Shown: positions 16,474 through 25,566, counted from the first letter of the stretch. The stretch: 64,000 nucleotides of DNA from Vibrio maerlii (GCF_003415655.1 NZ_QRHC01000010.1:1-64000); one strand, 5' to 3'. Numbers and translations: made by a program. Notes: a model not told the origin generated them from the letters alone.

Positions 16474-18027
16474 ATGAAAACCATGAAAAGCAAATTAGCA
16501 GTTGCCTTAATGGCTGCAGGCCTAAGCTTTAGCGCTGCAGCAGCAAACATTACAGTTGCTTACGATGCTGACCCAGTATCACTTGATCCTCAAGAGCAGC
16601 TGTCTGGCGGCACAATGCAGCTATCTCACATGGTATTCGATCCACTTGTTCGCTTTACGCAGGATATGGAATTTGAACCTCGTCTAGCAGAATCTTGGGA
16701 ACGTGTAGACAACGAAACAATGCGTTTCAAACTGCGCGAAGGCGTTAAGTTCCACTCAGGTAATGATTTCACTGCAGACGACGTAGTGTGGACGTTCGAG
16801 CGTCTGAAATCTTCTCCTGATTTCAAAGGTATCTTTGGCCCACTACTTTCTCTAACGAAAGTAGATGACTACACGGTTGAAGTAAAAACAGACGGTACTT
16901 ACCCTCTAGTTGAAAACGTAGCAACCTATATCTTCCCTATGGACAGCAAGTTCTACTCAGGTACAACAGCTGATGGTAAAGATAAAGGTGAAATCGTGAA
17001 GCACGGTAACTCGTTTGCTTCAACGAACCAATCTGGTACAGGCCCATTCGTTGTTAAAACACGTGAGCAAGGCGTTAAGGTTGAGTTTGAGCGCTTTGAC
17101 GGCTACTGGGATACAGAAAGCAAAGGTAACGTTGAAAATCTAACACTTGTACCAATCAAAGAATCTGCAACACGTGTTGCGGCGCTTCTTTCTGGTGGTG
17201 TAGACATGATCGCTCCAGTATCTCCAAACGATTACACTCGTATTGAGAAGGCTGACGATATCGCGCTGTACACTATGCCTGGTACTCGCGTAATTACGTT
17301 CCAAATGAACCAAAACAGCAACCCTGCGCTTAAAGATGTTCGTGTTCGTCAAGCGATCGTTCACGCAATCAACAACGAAGGTATTGCTAAGCGCATCATG
17401 AAGGGTGCAGCGACACCTGCAGGTCAGCAGAGCCCAGTAGGCTACGCGGGTTACAATGAAGACCTGAAACCACGTTTCGACCTTAAGAAAGCAAAAGAGC
17501 TGATGAAGGAAGCGGGCTACGAAGATGGCTTCACGCTAACTATGATGGCGCCAAACAACCGTTACGTAAACGATGACAAGATCGCTCAAGCGTCTGCGGC
17601 AATGCTATCTAAGATTGGTATCAAGGTTGATCTGAAGACGATGCCTAAAGCGCAATACTGGCCTGAGTTCGATAAGTGTGCAGCAGACATGCTAATGATC
17701 GGCTGGCACCCTGATACAGAGGATTCAGCAAACTTCACTGAATTCCTAGCGATGACGCGTGATGCTGAAACAGGTAAAGGTCAATACAACTGTGGTTACT
17801 ACTCAAACGCAGAAATTGACAAGCTGGTTATGGATTCTAACTCAGAAACTGACCTAGCAAAACGTAGCGCAATGCTGAAGCAAGTAGAAGCGACGCTTTA
17901 CGATGAAGCAGCATTCGTTCCTCTACACTGGCAGGATCCTTCTTGGGCAGCGAAGAGCAACGTAGAAATCGGTCCAATCGTTAACGGTATGAACTTCCCA
18001 TACTTCGGTGACCTAGTTGTTAAGTAA
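16474..18027 (+). CDS. Peptide-type ABC solute-binding protein
   Basis: Periplasmic binding protein of family 5 (DppA/OppA/SapA class), 517 aa. It has a signal peptide at residues 1-23 (cleavage after SAAAA) and no lipobox. Typical features are the early YDADPVSLDPQ segment, the FKLREGVKFHSGNDFTADDVVWTFERL signature and a C-terminal EAAFVPLHW segment. GAAGGAG precedes the ATG. It lies between the ATPase gene and two permease genes. The ligand may be di- or oligopeptides but is not readable from sequence. Confidence 0.92.
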   Translation: MKTMKSKLAVALMAAGLSFSAAAANITVAYDADPVSLDPQEQLSGGTMQLSHMVFDPLVRFTQDMEFEPRLAESWERVDNETMRFKLREGVKFHSGNDFTADDVVWTFERLKSSPDFKGIFGPLLSLTKVDDYTVEVKTDGTYPLVENVATYIFPMDSKFYSGTTADGKDKGEIVKHGNSFASTNQSGTGPFVVKTREQGVKVEFERFDGYWDTESKGNVENLTLVPIKESATRVAALLSGGVDMIAPVSPNDYTRIEKADDIALYTMPGTRVITFQMNQNSNPALKDVRVRQAIVHAINNEGIAKRIMKGAATPAGQQSPVGYAGYNEDLKPRFDLKKAKELMKEAGYEDGFTLTMMAPNNRYVNDDKIAQASAAMLSKIGIKVDLKTMPKAQYWPEFDKCAADMLMIGWHPDTEDSANFTEFLAMTRDAETGKGQYNCGYYSNAEIDKLVMDSNSETDLAKRSAMLKQVEATLYDEAAFVPLHWQDPSWAAKSNVEIGPIVNGMNFPYFGDLVVK

Positions 18028-18274
18028 CTGATACTTAATACAAACAACCTTACTACTAGCAGAGGTGGTGATAAGCCACCTCTGCTAGCACTCAAGCTAA
18101 CAAAACCTCATTGAGTGTCTGACGAAAACGTCAGAGGTGATGGTTGTCATTTTCTTGGTACTTAGCTTTGTTTCAGTCGGGCTGGGTACCATTTTTGAGA
18201 CTGAAAATGGTTTGGCCATTGAACACAGATGCGCCAAAAAGATTGAAAATCATGGAAAGATTAAGGGGCAAGAA

Positions 18275-19252
18275 ATGTTTTCGTTTCTGGTCAAGCGCCT
18301 GTTTCAGGCACTGATAGTGATGTTTGTGATCAGTTTGGTGGCGTTTGCCATTCAGGATAACCTGGGTGACCCGTTACGTGAGCTTGTTGGTCAGTCGGTT
18401 TCTGAAGCAGAGCGTCAAGAGCTGCGTGATGAGCTAGGGCTGAATGATCCCTTCATTACTAAATATTCTCGCTTTGTAGGCGCTGCGCTACAAGGTGACT
18501 TAGGTACTTCGTACTTCTTCAAGCGTCCAGCTGTGGACGTGATCCTAGATAAACTAGGGGCGACGCTAGAGCTCGTATTTGGCGCGACTCTGATTATTAT
18601 CTGCTTATCTATACCTCTAGGAGTTTACTCGGCGATCCATCCAAAGAGCTTTTTCACCAAAGTGGTGATGACCTTTAGTAGCGTTGGTATTTCTATACCG
18701 GTTTTTTTGACCGCGATTATGCTGATGTACGTCTTCTCGATTGAGTTGGGTTGGCTGCCATCTTATGGCCGAGGAGAAACGACCAATCTACTAGGGTGGG
18801 AGTCTGGCTTCTTTACTATTGATGGCTTGCGTCACTTGGTACTTCCGTGTATTGCTTTGGCATCTATCATGCTGCCACTGTTTATTCGTCTGGTTCGTTC
18901 AGAGATGCTTGAGGTGCTGAGCTCGGAATACATTAAGTTCGGTAAAGCAAAAGGCTTAGCGTTAAATAAAATTTACTACCAACACGCACTGAAAAATACC
19001 ATGCTGCCAGTACTGACGGTAGGTGGTGTTCAGATTGGTACCATGGTGGCATACACCATCCTAACTGAAACGGTCTTCCAATGGCCGGGTACGGGGTTCC
19101 TTTTCCTAGAAGCGATTAACCGTGTAGATACGCCGCTTATCACGGCATACGTAATCTTTGTTGGTCTTATCTTCGTTGTGACCAACACCATTGTTGACTT
19201 GCTATACGGCATCATCAACCCAACGGTTAACCTAACAGGCAAAGGAGCATAA
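18275..19252 (+). CDS. ABC permease, DppB/OppB type
   Basis: First membrane-spanning subunit of the importer, 325 aa with about six helices. The EAA-loop region EYIKFGKAKGLALNKIYYQHALKNTMLPVLT is visible in the C-terminal half. The start is set at MFSFLVKRLFQ, which has AAGGGG 7-12 bp upstream. A longer frame opening at 18137 encodes an extra 46 residues without family similarity and is rejected. The next permease starts 2 bp after the stop, so translation is probably coupled. Confidence 0.93.
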   Translation: MFSFLVKRLFQALIVMFVISLVAFAIQDNLGDPLRELVGQSVSEAERQELRDELGLNDPFITKYSRFVGAALQGDLGTSYFFKRPAVDVILDKLGATLELVFGATLIIICLSIPLGVYSAIHPKSFFTKVVMTFSSVGISIPVFLTAIMLMYVFSIELGWLPSYGRGETTNLLGWESGFFTIDGLRHLVLPCIALASIMLPLFIRLVRSEMLEVLSSEYIKFGKAKGLALNKIYYQHALKNTMLPVLTVGGVQIGTMVAYTILTETVFQWPGTGFLFLEAINRVDTPLITAYVIFVGLIFVVTNTIVDLLYGIINPTVNLTGKGA

Positions 19253-19254
19253 TC

Positions 19255-20193
19255 ATGGAACAAGTAGCAAAAGCTCCTTCTCGTTGGGAGCAATTTAAAC
19301 AGTCAGATTTTCTGTACTACTTTAAGCGCGATAAAGTTGCGATGGCGAGCTTTAGCGTATTTCTGGTGTTCTTGGTGTTGGCGCTTGCTGCCCCAATCAT
19401 TTCACCAACAGACCCATACGATCTGACGTCTATCGACATTATGGACTCTGAGCTTCCTCCTGTTTGGATGGATGGTGGTGAACCCGAGTTTGTATTGGGT
19501 ACTGACGAGCAGGGTCGTGATATTTTATCGACTATCTTGTACGGTTCACGCCTATCACTGACGATTGGCTTCTTCGCGGTAGCACTACAGCTATTCTTGG
19601 GCATCATTATTGGTCTTTCTGCGGGTTACTTTGGTGGCCGTGTCGATAGCTTCCTAATGCGTTTCGCTGATGTTCAGTTGTCGTTCTCTACGATGATGGT
19701 TGCGATCATTGTGTCGGCCATCTTTAAGGCGAGCTTCGGTAGTGACTTTTACAGTCAGTATGCGGTCGTGATGCTAGTAGTGATCATCGGTGTGGCTGAA
19801 TGGCCGCAATATGCGCGTACTATCCGTGCATCGGTATTGGCAGAGAAGAAGAAAGAATACGTCGAAGCGGCACGTGTGATGGGCTTCAAAGCGCCACGTA
19901 TCATGTTCCGCCATATCCTACCTAACTGTCTGTCTCCAATCTTGGTTATCTCTACAGTACAGGTAGCGAACGCCATCATGTCTGAAGCCGCACTATCGTT
20001 CCTTGGTCTGGGTCTTCCAGTTGACCAACCATCACTAGGAGCCCTAATCAGCATTGGTTTTAAGTATATATTCTCTGGCGCTTGGTGGATTACTGCCTTC
20101 CCTGGCATCGTACTTGTTACCTTGGTACTGGTAATCAACCTACTGGGTGACTGGTTACGTGATGTATTTAACCCTAAAATCTACAAGGGTTAA
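19255..20193 (+). CDS. ABC permease, DppC/OppC type
   Basis: Second membrane subunit, 312 aa. It has the OppC-type N-terminal domain (one helix, then a periplasmic segment containing GTDEQGRDILSTILYGSR). The C-terminal permease core carries the EAA motif KEYVEAARVMGFKAPRIMFRHILPN. It is the last gene of the operon. Its stop codon TAA is part of the first unit of a GGGTTAA heptamer array that continues beyond the gene. Confidence 0.93.
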   Translation: MEQVAKAPSRWEQFKQSDFLYYFKRDKVAMASFSVFLVFLVLALAAPIISPTDPYDLTSIDIMDSELPPVWMDGGEPEFVLGTDEQGRDILSTILYGSRLSLTIGFFAVALQLFLGIIIGLSAGYFGGRVDSFLMRFADVQLSFSTMMVAIIVSAIFKASFGSDFYSQYAVVMLVVIIGVAEWPQYARTIRASVLAEKKKEYVEAARVMGFKAPRIMFRHILPNCLSPILVISTVQVANAIMSEAALSFLGLGLPVDQPSLGALISIGFKYIFSGAWWITAFPGIVLVTLVLVINLLGDWLRDVFNPKIYKG

Positions 20194-20218
20194 GGGTTAA
20201 GGGTTAAGGGTTAAGGGT
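20187..20218. repeat. Heptamer tandem array (GGGTTAA)n
   Basis: Four perfect 7-bp units plus a partial fifth. The first unit holds the last Gly codon and the TAA stop of the permease gene. A 7-bp unit shifts frame at each copy and gives a TAA in the reading frame at once, so copy-number change would not alter the protein. Confidence 0.92.
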
Positions 20219-20235
20219 GACCTAAACTGAATTAT

Positions 20236-20263
20236 AAAGGGCTCTTCGGAGCCCTTTGTTGTT
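20236..20263 (+). terminator. ABC operon terminator
   Basis: Stem AAAGGGCTC/GAGCCCTTT with a TTCG loop, then GTTGTTTTT. It follows the heptamer array. Confidence 0.85.
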
Positions 20264-20445
20264 TTTATCTCGCCCTAGTGAATTGATTTCACTAATATTA
20301 ATGTCAATTAGTGATCTACTAGATAGATTGTTACGCTAGAACTTACCTAAACTAAATATGATTTAGCATCGTATTTCTTATTGCTGTTCACATTTTATTG
20401 ATGCTAATACGGTAAAATAATCAGAATTATTCTAGAGATGTTGTC

Positions 20446-21348
20446 ATGATTCATAAACTTAAATCGATACTGCCTTTGATTGGAGCGACCTGTTTGGTCT
20501 TTCCTGGTATTGCGACCGCAGATCAAGGTTCCGATTTCTTGTGTGATGCGACTCAGGCATCTGACAATGAACTACCGATGCTGTCAAAGTCTTGCCCGAT
20601 TGGTGACGGACTTTGGGGGCGTAAACCAAGCAAACAAGAAGGCTTGTTTTGGATCCAATGTGGTGTGTTCAATCAGCCATTGGCGTTAGCCAAAGCAAAA
20701 GCGCTCTATGATCAGATATCGTCAGATGTGTGGATGAAGCCGGAAAATAAAGGTTACCGTTGCTTGATTGGCCCATACAAGATGCATTCAGAAGCGGCTA
20801 AAGATCTGGCGGCAGTAAAAAAACAAAGCGCTTACAAGCAATCCTTCATTCGAGAGGTGGATGGTAAGCCAAAGCAGGCGGAACCTAAGAAAGTCGCCAA
20901 GGTGACAACCAAACCAGCACCGAAGCCTGTTCCAAAGGTTAAGCCTCAGCCAAAGCTGAGCCCTAAACCTGTGGCCAAGCCAATACCAGCACCGATAATG
21001 AAACAGACGAATGGAGACTCACCGCTGTCCATCCGTCGCACCGCAGAGTTGCGAGGCAATACCTACTCAGTCGTTTACGCAGTCGATAACAAGCAGTTCT
21101 ATATGGAGCATGAACTTCCATGGAATCGTATGGACTACCCTCAAGCTACTGAGGCATGTTCGAGTGTTGGAATGCAGCTCGCAACTGAACAGCAATGGAA
21201 AACGCTGATCGACTCTAGGGTCATGGAGCGCGATAAATGGCCAATGCACCTACCGTATTGGGGCTTAGATAAAAAAGGCTTGTTTACCAGCGGTAAGGTG
21301 AACCAGCTCAAAGGTACCTCATTGCTGAATGTGATGTGTGTGAAGTAA
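20446..21348 (+). CDS. Exported SPOR-domain protein
   Basis: A 300-aa secreted or periplasmic protein with a signal peptide at residues 1-25 (ends GIATA). Residues about 65-135 look like a SPOR peptidoglycan-binding domain (LFWIQCGVFNQPLALAKAKALYDQI... CLIGPYKMHSEAAKDLAAV). A Lys/Pro-rich linker follows (about 140-185, repeated KPxPK). The C-terminal domain has WNRMDYPQATEACSSVGMQLATEQQWKTLI and ends VMCVK; it resembles C-type-lectin/sulfatase-modifying-factor-like folds. By the family it should bind denuded glycan strands, possibly at the septum; the C-terminal role is unknown. It is monocistronic with its own terminator. Confidence 0.8.
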   Translation: MIHKLKSILPLIGATCLVFPGIATADQGSDFLCDATQASDNELPMLSKSCPIGDGLWGRKPSKQEGLFWIQCGVFNQPLALAKAKALYDQISSDVWMKPENKGYRCLIGPYKMHSEAAKDLAAVKKQSAYKQSFIREVDGKPKQAEPKKVAKVTTKPAPKPVPKVKPQPKLSPKPVAKPIPAPIMKQTNGDSPLSIRRTAELRGNTYSVVYAVDNKQFYMEHELPWNRMDYPQATEACSSVGMQLATEQQWKTLIDSRVMERDKWPMHLPYWGLDKKGLFTSGKVNQLKGTSLLNVMCVK

Positions 21349-21352
21349 GGTA

Positions 21353-21384
21353 AAGCCCGAGGTGAGAATCTCGGGCTTGGTTTT
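21353..21384. terminator. Terminator between convergent SPOR and lipoprotein genes
   Basis: Stem AAGCCCGAG/CTCGGGCTT with an 8-nt loop, then GGTTTTAT on the plus strand. It lies between two convergent stops, only a few bases from the lipoprotein stop at 21387, and mainly serves the SPOR gene. Confidence 0.75.
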
Positions 21385-21386
21385 AT

Positions 21387-23558
21387 CTATCTTTCAAAGC
21401 TAAATAGAATATCTTCGTAACGACCTTGTTGTGTTTCTTTTACTTCACCATAGAGCGTGTGTATACCAGGCTGAATATTAGCCTCGGAGGTGAAATCGAT
21501 GCTGCATGAATCTCCGTTATCGAAATACTGAACATTCCACATCATAGGCGAGTCTGATATTGAGAAATCTGCCGTAAAGTCATAGATAGATTTTACGTTG
21601 TCGCAGCTCATTTTGATGTGTAGGTCTGCATCTGATACTCCGCCTTCACACATATTGCCACTGCAACTCGAATCTACATCGTTCATAGCACCGTCAACAT
21701 CCATATGGTTGATATTGCCTTCATTGTCGATGAAATGAAGTGCACCCTCTGACCAGACATCTTCCACAACACCATTAGTAATTTGTTGAGCAATGATCTG
21801 GTTGAGTGGATCTGCCGTTGTGTATGCTGCATGAAGTTCATTCATGTTCTCATCGTTGCTCTTGTACGCATTTTTGAAAACAAAATAACCGTTATATTTC
21901 TGAGCAAAGTAGCGAACAGACATGCTCTCACCATCTTCTTCCATAAAGAGCGTAAACCCACCATCATCATCGGTAGTATAAGCGCCTAGAGACTCGAAGT
22001 TAGGGTTCTCACTCGGACGTAGTGAGGTATTAACTTCTGGGCATCCGCGGAAACTTTCCAGTGAGCGCTTATGACCATACAGCTGTTGGCTTTGTGAATC
22101 AAAGTAGCGTACTTCACATGATACACCTGTATTTGAGGAATCAAATCCTTCAAGGGCTAGCTGGTAGAAGTAGGTATCTTCAATACCACTTGGTTTAGGT
22201 GGCTCAACAGGAGTTCCTTCCTCAACGATTGGTAGTGTTAAGGTCGCCGTCTCTCCGGCAGGTGCTCCCTGGTCATCTTTTACCGAGATCAGGATGTTAC
22301 CTTGCTCTTGAGTGGCAGAAACGGGTGTACCAGAGATGGTAATTTGTAGATTGTGGCTATCAACACGCTTTGTTAGGCCGCCAACTACATTCTCAAACTC
22401 CACGTTTACCACTTTGATATAGCCATCAGAGTCTGTAAACAGATCGGCGATATTGAGCGTTTCATTGAACACTTCACCTTCTTGTAGATACCAGTTGGCT
22501 ACTTCAGTATTGAGGGCTGATTCAATTTCAGTATCTAGTGTTGGTGCTGAGTTAGGGGAGGTTACGGTGACCTTGATACTGATTGGGTAAGAAACCGCCT
22601 TATGAGTATCTTTGGCAAATACTTGATAAATGAAAGTACCCGCTTGCTCCAATGTGCCGTCGATTATCCCAGAATCGTTATCGATAGTTAAGCCGTTAAG
22701 CTGATGAGTCAACTCTTTAAGTTGGTAAGTCATAGTATCGCCATCTGCATCACTAAAGTGTTGTGATGCATCGTAGCTTTGCCACGCAGTGCCTAGTTCA
22801 ATCGGCTCGATTGCTATTAACTTATCGCCTAGGTCATGGATAGGGCGATTATTCTCTTTTACTTCGATGACGCCATCTTTTGAGACATCGACTTTAGGAG
22901 AGAAGCCTTTTAAGTCTTTGCTGTCATCGTTGATGATATCTACCGTAGATTCAGCTACTTTATTCGCAATCTCTAATTGTATGTCTACATCTTTATCAGC
23001 GTGATCAACGAGCGTTTCACCGATGATGTTGAGCGCTTGAGCTTTTTCACTGTCATCCGCAATATAATCGCCAAAGATTAGTTTTGAGGTGGTATCCAGA
23101 CCAGTCTTGTTTAGAGCTTCTACAACCTTGGACTGTGCTTGCTCAACAGTTAATGTTACGTCCTGATTGAGCTGCTCTACCACCATGTTGGTCATCGGGT
23201 TGATCACCTTGCCACCAGGCGTTACGCCAAGGGCAAAATCTTTCTCGACCAAACCACGAGTTTCATCGACGGTTTCACCCGTTTTTGCTTTGATAAACAC
23301 AAAGTGATCTTGCAGGTCTTCTGGGAGTGAAAACTTACCTCCCGTAGTCGTCATACCAACCTTTTTGTCTATATTCTCATTAAGTAATTGGTCATCATCC
23401 ATATCCACCCAGACTTCGGCCCCCACTAGGTAGCCATCGATGGCTTTGATTTGAGTGGAAGGGCTTGGTTTGTCCGGTGATGTAGGACTTGAGGATTCGC
23501 TACCACACCCTGCGAGTATGAGAGCCACTGACGCCGTTAATAAAGCTACCTTGTTCAT
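21387..23558 (-). CDS. Large Ig-like-repeat lipoprotein
   Basis: A 723-aa exported lipoprotein with lipobox LAGC (Cys18 becomes the lipidated N-terminus), followed by a Ser/Pro-rich linker. Residues about 38-240 begin with IDGYLVGAEVWVDMDDDQLLNEN, a segment common in Vibrio/Shewanella surface lipoproteins. Two cadherin/dystroglycan-like Ig modules follow (about 245-335 with FSDADGDTMTYQL...GIIDGTLEQAGTF, and about 345-450). The C-terminal region is acidic and Cys-containing (about 460-723) without a family I recognise. It lies 117 bp downstream of the sigma factor gene on the same strand, so it is either in that operon or a target of it. The binding partner is unknown. Confidence 0.82.
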   Translation of the reverse strand: MNKVALLTASVALILAGCGSESSSPTSPDKPSPSTQIKAIDGYLVGAEVWVDMDDDQLLNENIDKKVGMTTTGGKFSLPEDLQDHFVFIKAKTGETVDETRGLVEKDFALGVTPGGKVINPMTNMVVEQLNQDVTLTVEQAQSKVVEALNKTGLDTTSKLIFGDYIADDSEKAQALNIIGETLVDHADKDVDIQLEIANKVAESTVDIINDDSKDLKGFSPKVDVSKDGVIEVKENNRPIHDLGDKLIAIEPIELGTAWQSYDASQHFSDADGDTMTYQLKELTHQLNGLTIDNDSGIIDGTLEQAGTFIYQVFAKDTHKAVSYPISIKVTVTSPNSAPTLDTEIESALNTEVANWYLQEGEVFNETLNIADLFTDSDGYIKVVNVEFENVVGGLTKRVDSHNLQITISGTPVSATQEQGNILISVKDDQGAPAGETATLTLPIVEEGTPVEPPKPSGIEDTYFYQLALEGFDSSNTGVSCEVRYFDSQSQQLYGHKRSLESFRGCPEVNTSLRPSENPNFESLGAYTTDDDGGFTLFMEEDGESMSVRYFAQKYNGYFVFKNAYKSNDENMNELHAAYTTADPLNQIIAQQITNGVVEDVWSEGALHFIDNEGNINHMDVDGAMNDVDSSCSGNMCEGGVSDADLHIKMSCDNVKSIYDFTADFSISDSPMMWNVQYFDNGDSCSIDFTSEANIQPGIHTLYGEVKETQQGRYEDILFSFER

Positions 23559-23675
23559 TATTTATCCCTACTCCGAAGAGTAATTTATTAAGGTGAAATT
23601 AAAACCGGCGTTTTTTTAACTCTATGTATCTAGTTGTACAAGGCACGTATTTGCGCGAAAAATCCGTAAACTTTT

Positions 23676-24272
23676 TTATAAACCATTGTGTTTTTGAGTG
23701 GGGTTGAGCTTCTGTGTTAACCAAAATCGAGAGAACTTGAGGTCTTTCTCAACCAAGCTAGTACTACAACCGAGAACTTGGCTGATCTCCTGATTTTTCA
23801 TTCCGCCAAAGTACCGCAGTTTCAAGGCATTTGATTGACGTGGGTAGCTGGCACTAAAACTATCTATCGCCTTATCCATAACGATTAACTGCTCAAAGCT
23901 TCTTTTCTGTTGCTCATGGTTTTCAATGGCTTTTTGGCGTTTTTGCGCACAATGGTGGCGGGCGTTATCAATTAAGATTTGGCGCATAATTTTGACGATG
24001 AGCAGCATGAAATCGCGAGTGTTCTCAATAAGAGTGGTGTCGGATTGAGACAGCTTTAGGTAGGCATCATGAACGAGTGCGGTCGTGTTACAGGTACCAT
24101 CCCAAAAAACAGGGCTATCACAGCCATGCTTGTGGACATTTCGAGCCCTTTCCTGCTTGGAGAGCCTATGTAGATGGGCGTAAGCGAGTTGATATAGTTG
24201 ATGTTCTGCTTCTTTACTTCCGAGTTTCCATTGCAGAATAATGGATTCAAGATTGAGTGGGTTTTCGTTCAC
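23676..24272 (-). CDS. ecfP: ECF sigma factor, EcfP-like (ECF43 type)
   Basis: An alternative sigma factor of 198 aa with sigma-2 (about residues 15-95) and sigma-4 (about 125-190, QEISQVLGCSTSLVEKDLKFSRFWL). In ordinary ECF sigmas the region 2.2 helix carries an acidic DAED-like motif that contacts the beta' clamp; here the aligned segment is NTTALVHDAYLKL, with Thr63 and Thr64 in place of the acids. This matches V. parahaemolyticus EcfP, recalled as inactive until the kinase PknT phosphorylates Thr63. The GTG start overlaps the upstream kinase gene by 26 bp, implying coupled translation. No anti-sigma factor is encoded nearby. The symbol is by family and neighbour. Confidence 0.85.
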   Translation of the reverse strand: MNENPLNLESIILQWKLGSKEAEHQLYQLAYAHLHRLSKQERARNVHKHGCDSPVFWDGTCNTTALVHDAYLKLSQSDTTLIENTRDFMLLIVKIMRQILIDNARHHCAQKRQKAIENHEQQKRSFEQLIVMDKAIDSFSASYPRQSNALKLRYFGGMKNQEISQVLGCSTSLVEKDLKFSRFWLTQKLNPTQKHNGL

Positions 24273-25566
24273 TTTTTCTGCTTACCTTTTGGGAGTTCTG
24301 TTGGCTTAGAGTCAAAGGGGCTAACGAACGCAGTAGTATGCTTTTCGTCGCTGGTGGTATGTCTGAAGATAGGCGAATACTCTCTCGGGTTCGTTTGAGG
24401 ATTGAGCTAACACGTGCCTGATTATCTTGTGTTGCCCGGAGGCCCGCTATTGTGTGTATGAGTTGCTGGGTTATCTGGGCAGATATTCGTTTTTCTCGTT
24501 CACTCTGGCTCACAATAGACGAGACCAACAGTGAACTACTAGAGACTAAAACGAAGGTAAAAATACATAGTAAAGGATAACGTTGGCTGTATTTTAGGGC
24601 ACGATAGAAGGGACTCCTTGAGCGTTCTAATATGGGTAAGTTTTCCGATATACACTTAGCATCTTTGAGCAGTGATGCCAGATCTGGGTAGGAAGTTGTG
24701 GTCTTTTGTAGAGCTTTGTTTATGAGCCAGTTTATGTCGTCGTAGTGGCTTTTACTTGTAAACAATAAGTCCAATATTTTTCCGAGAGCAAATATGTCAC
24801 AACACTGAGTAGGCGATTTGCCATCGACTTGATTAGGGCTAGCGTAACCCGGTGTATAAATTGAAATGGCTGATGAGAGAGCGGCAGAACCACTCAGTAG
24901 GTTGAAGTCGAGTATCTTGGGAAAACCTTGGGAATCAATCAGAATATTCTCGGGCTTAATATCGCCGTGAATGACACCTTGTTGATGAGCGTGATGTATC
25001 GCTGAGGCTATCTGTATAAACAGCTTTAGCTTTTTCGCTCGGCTCAAGTCATAGGTATTGATGTACTCGTTTAACGTACACCCCTTAACGTACTCCATCA
25101 CGATATAGACTGAATCTTGGTAAAATCCCCCATCAAATACCTTTGCAATGTGTGGGTGATTGAGCTGGGCTAGTGTTTGGGCTTCTTTGAATAACAGCTT
25201 GGTCCCCAAGGTGCGAGCGATAGAAGGTTGAATTAACTTAATGGCGAGATTCTGTTCGAAGGTCTCATCGGCACGCTTTGCAGCGTATACAACACTGATG
25301 CCACCTCTCCCTAACTCATGAGTAAGAAGGTATTTGTCTATGATGGTATTGTTAAGGTCTTGCTTAGGTTCCATCAACTGTTGAGCTGCATGCCCTATCA
25401 CGTCAGTGACAGAGGGGGCGTTTGAAAGCTCGATGAGTGGAGCTAGTTTTCGATATAGCGCGGTGCTTTTGTTTCGCAGTTTTTGCAGAGCATGACGCTG
25501 CTCATGTTCTGGCAAACCGAGTAAATGATAAGCGAAAATGGTGAATTGTTTACTGACGGTATACAC
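24247..25566 (-). CDS. pknT: Membrane Ser/Thr protein kinase, PknT-like
   Basis: Hanks-type kinase thought to phosphorylate the overlapping sigma factor. The 439-aa product has the kinase domain at residues about 80-310, a single transmembrane helix at about 330-352 and a C-terminal, presumably periplasmic, region of about 85 residues with no named domain. The glycine loop GRGGISVV (86-93), Lys110, Asp202, Asn207 and Asp220 are kept. Three motifs depart from consensus: HGD for HRD (200-202), DFN for DFG (220-222) and SPN for APE (243-245). The start is GTG at 25566, the first start after an upstream in-frame stop; no strong ribosome site is visible. It is the first gene of the kinase-sigma pair. 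Confidence 0.85.
   Translation of the reverse strand: MYTVSKQFTIFAYHLLGLPEHEQRHALQKLRNKSTALYRKLAPLIELSNAPSVTDVIGHAAQQLMEPKQDLNNTIIDKYLLTHELGRGGISVVYAAKRADETFEQNLAIKLIQPSIARTLGTKLLFKEAQTLAQLNHPHIAKVFDGGFYQDSVYIVMEYVKGCTLNEYINTYDLSRAKKLKLFIQIASAIHHAHQQGVIHGDIKPENILIDSQGFPKILDFNLLSGSAALSSAISIYTPGYASPNQVDGKSPTQCCDIFALGKILDLLFTSKSHYDDINWLINKALQKTTTSYPDLASLLKDAKCISENLPILERSRSPFYRALKYSQRYPLLCIFTFVLVSSSSLLVSSIVSQSEREKRISAQITQQLIHTIAGLRATQDNQARVSSILKRTRESIRLSSDIPPATKSILLRSLAPLTLSQQNSQKVSRKSERKPTQS

Noticed and set aside
18137..18274. N-terminal extension of the OppB-type permease
   Set aside because: No family similarity, and the strong AAGGGG ribosome site lies just before the ATG at 18275.
20187..20218. 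Telomere-like GGGTTAA repeat
   Set aside because: It resembles a telomeric unit, but it is a short array at a bacterial gene end within ordinary chromosomal genes.
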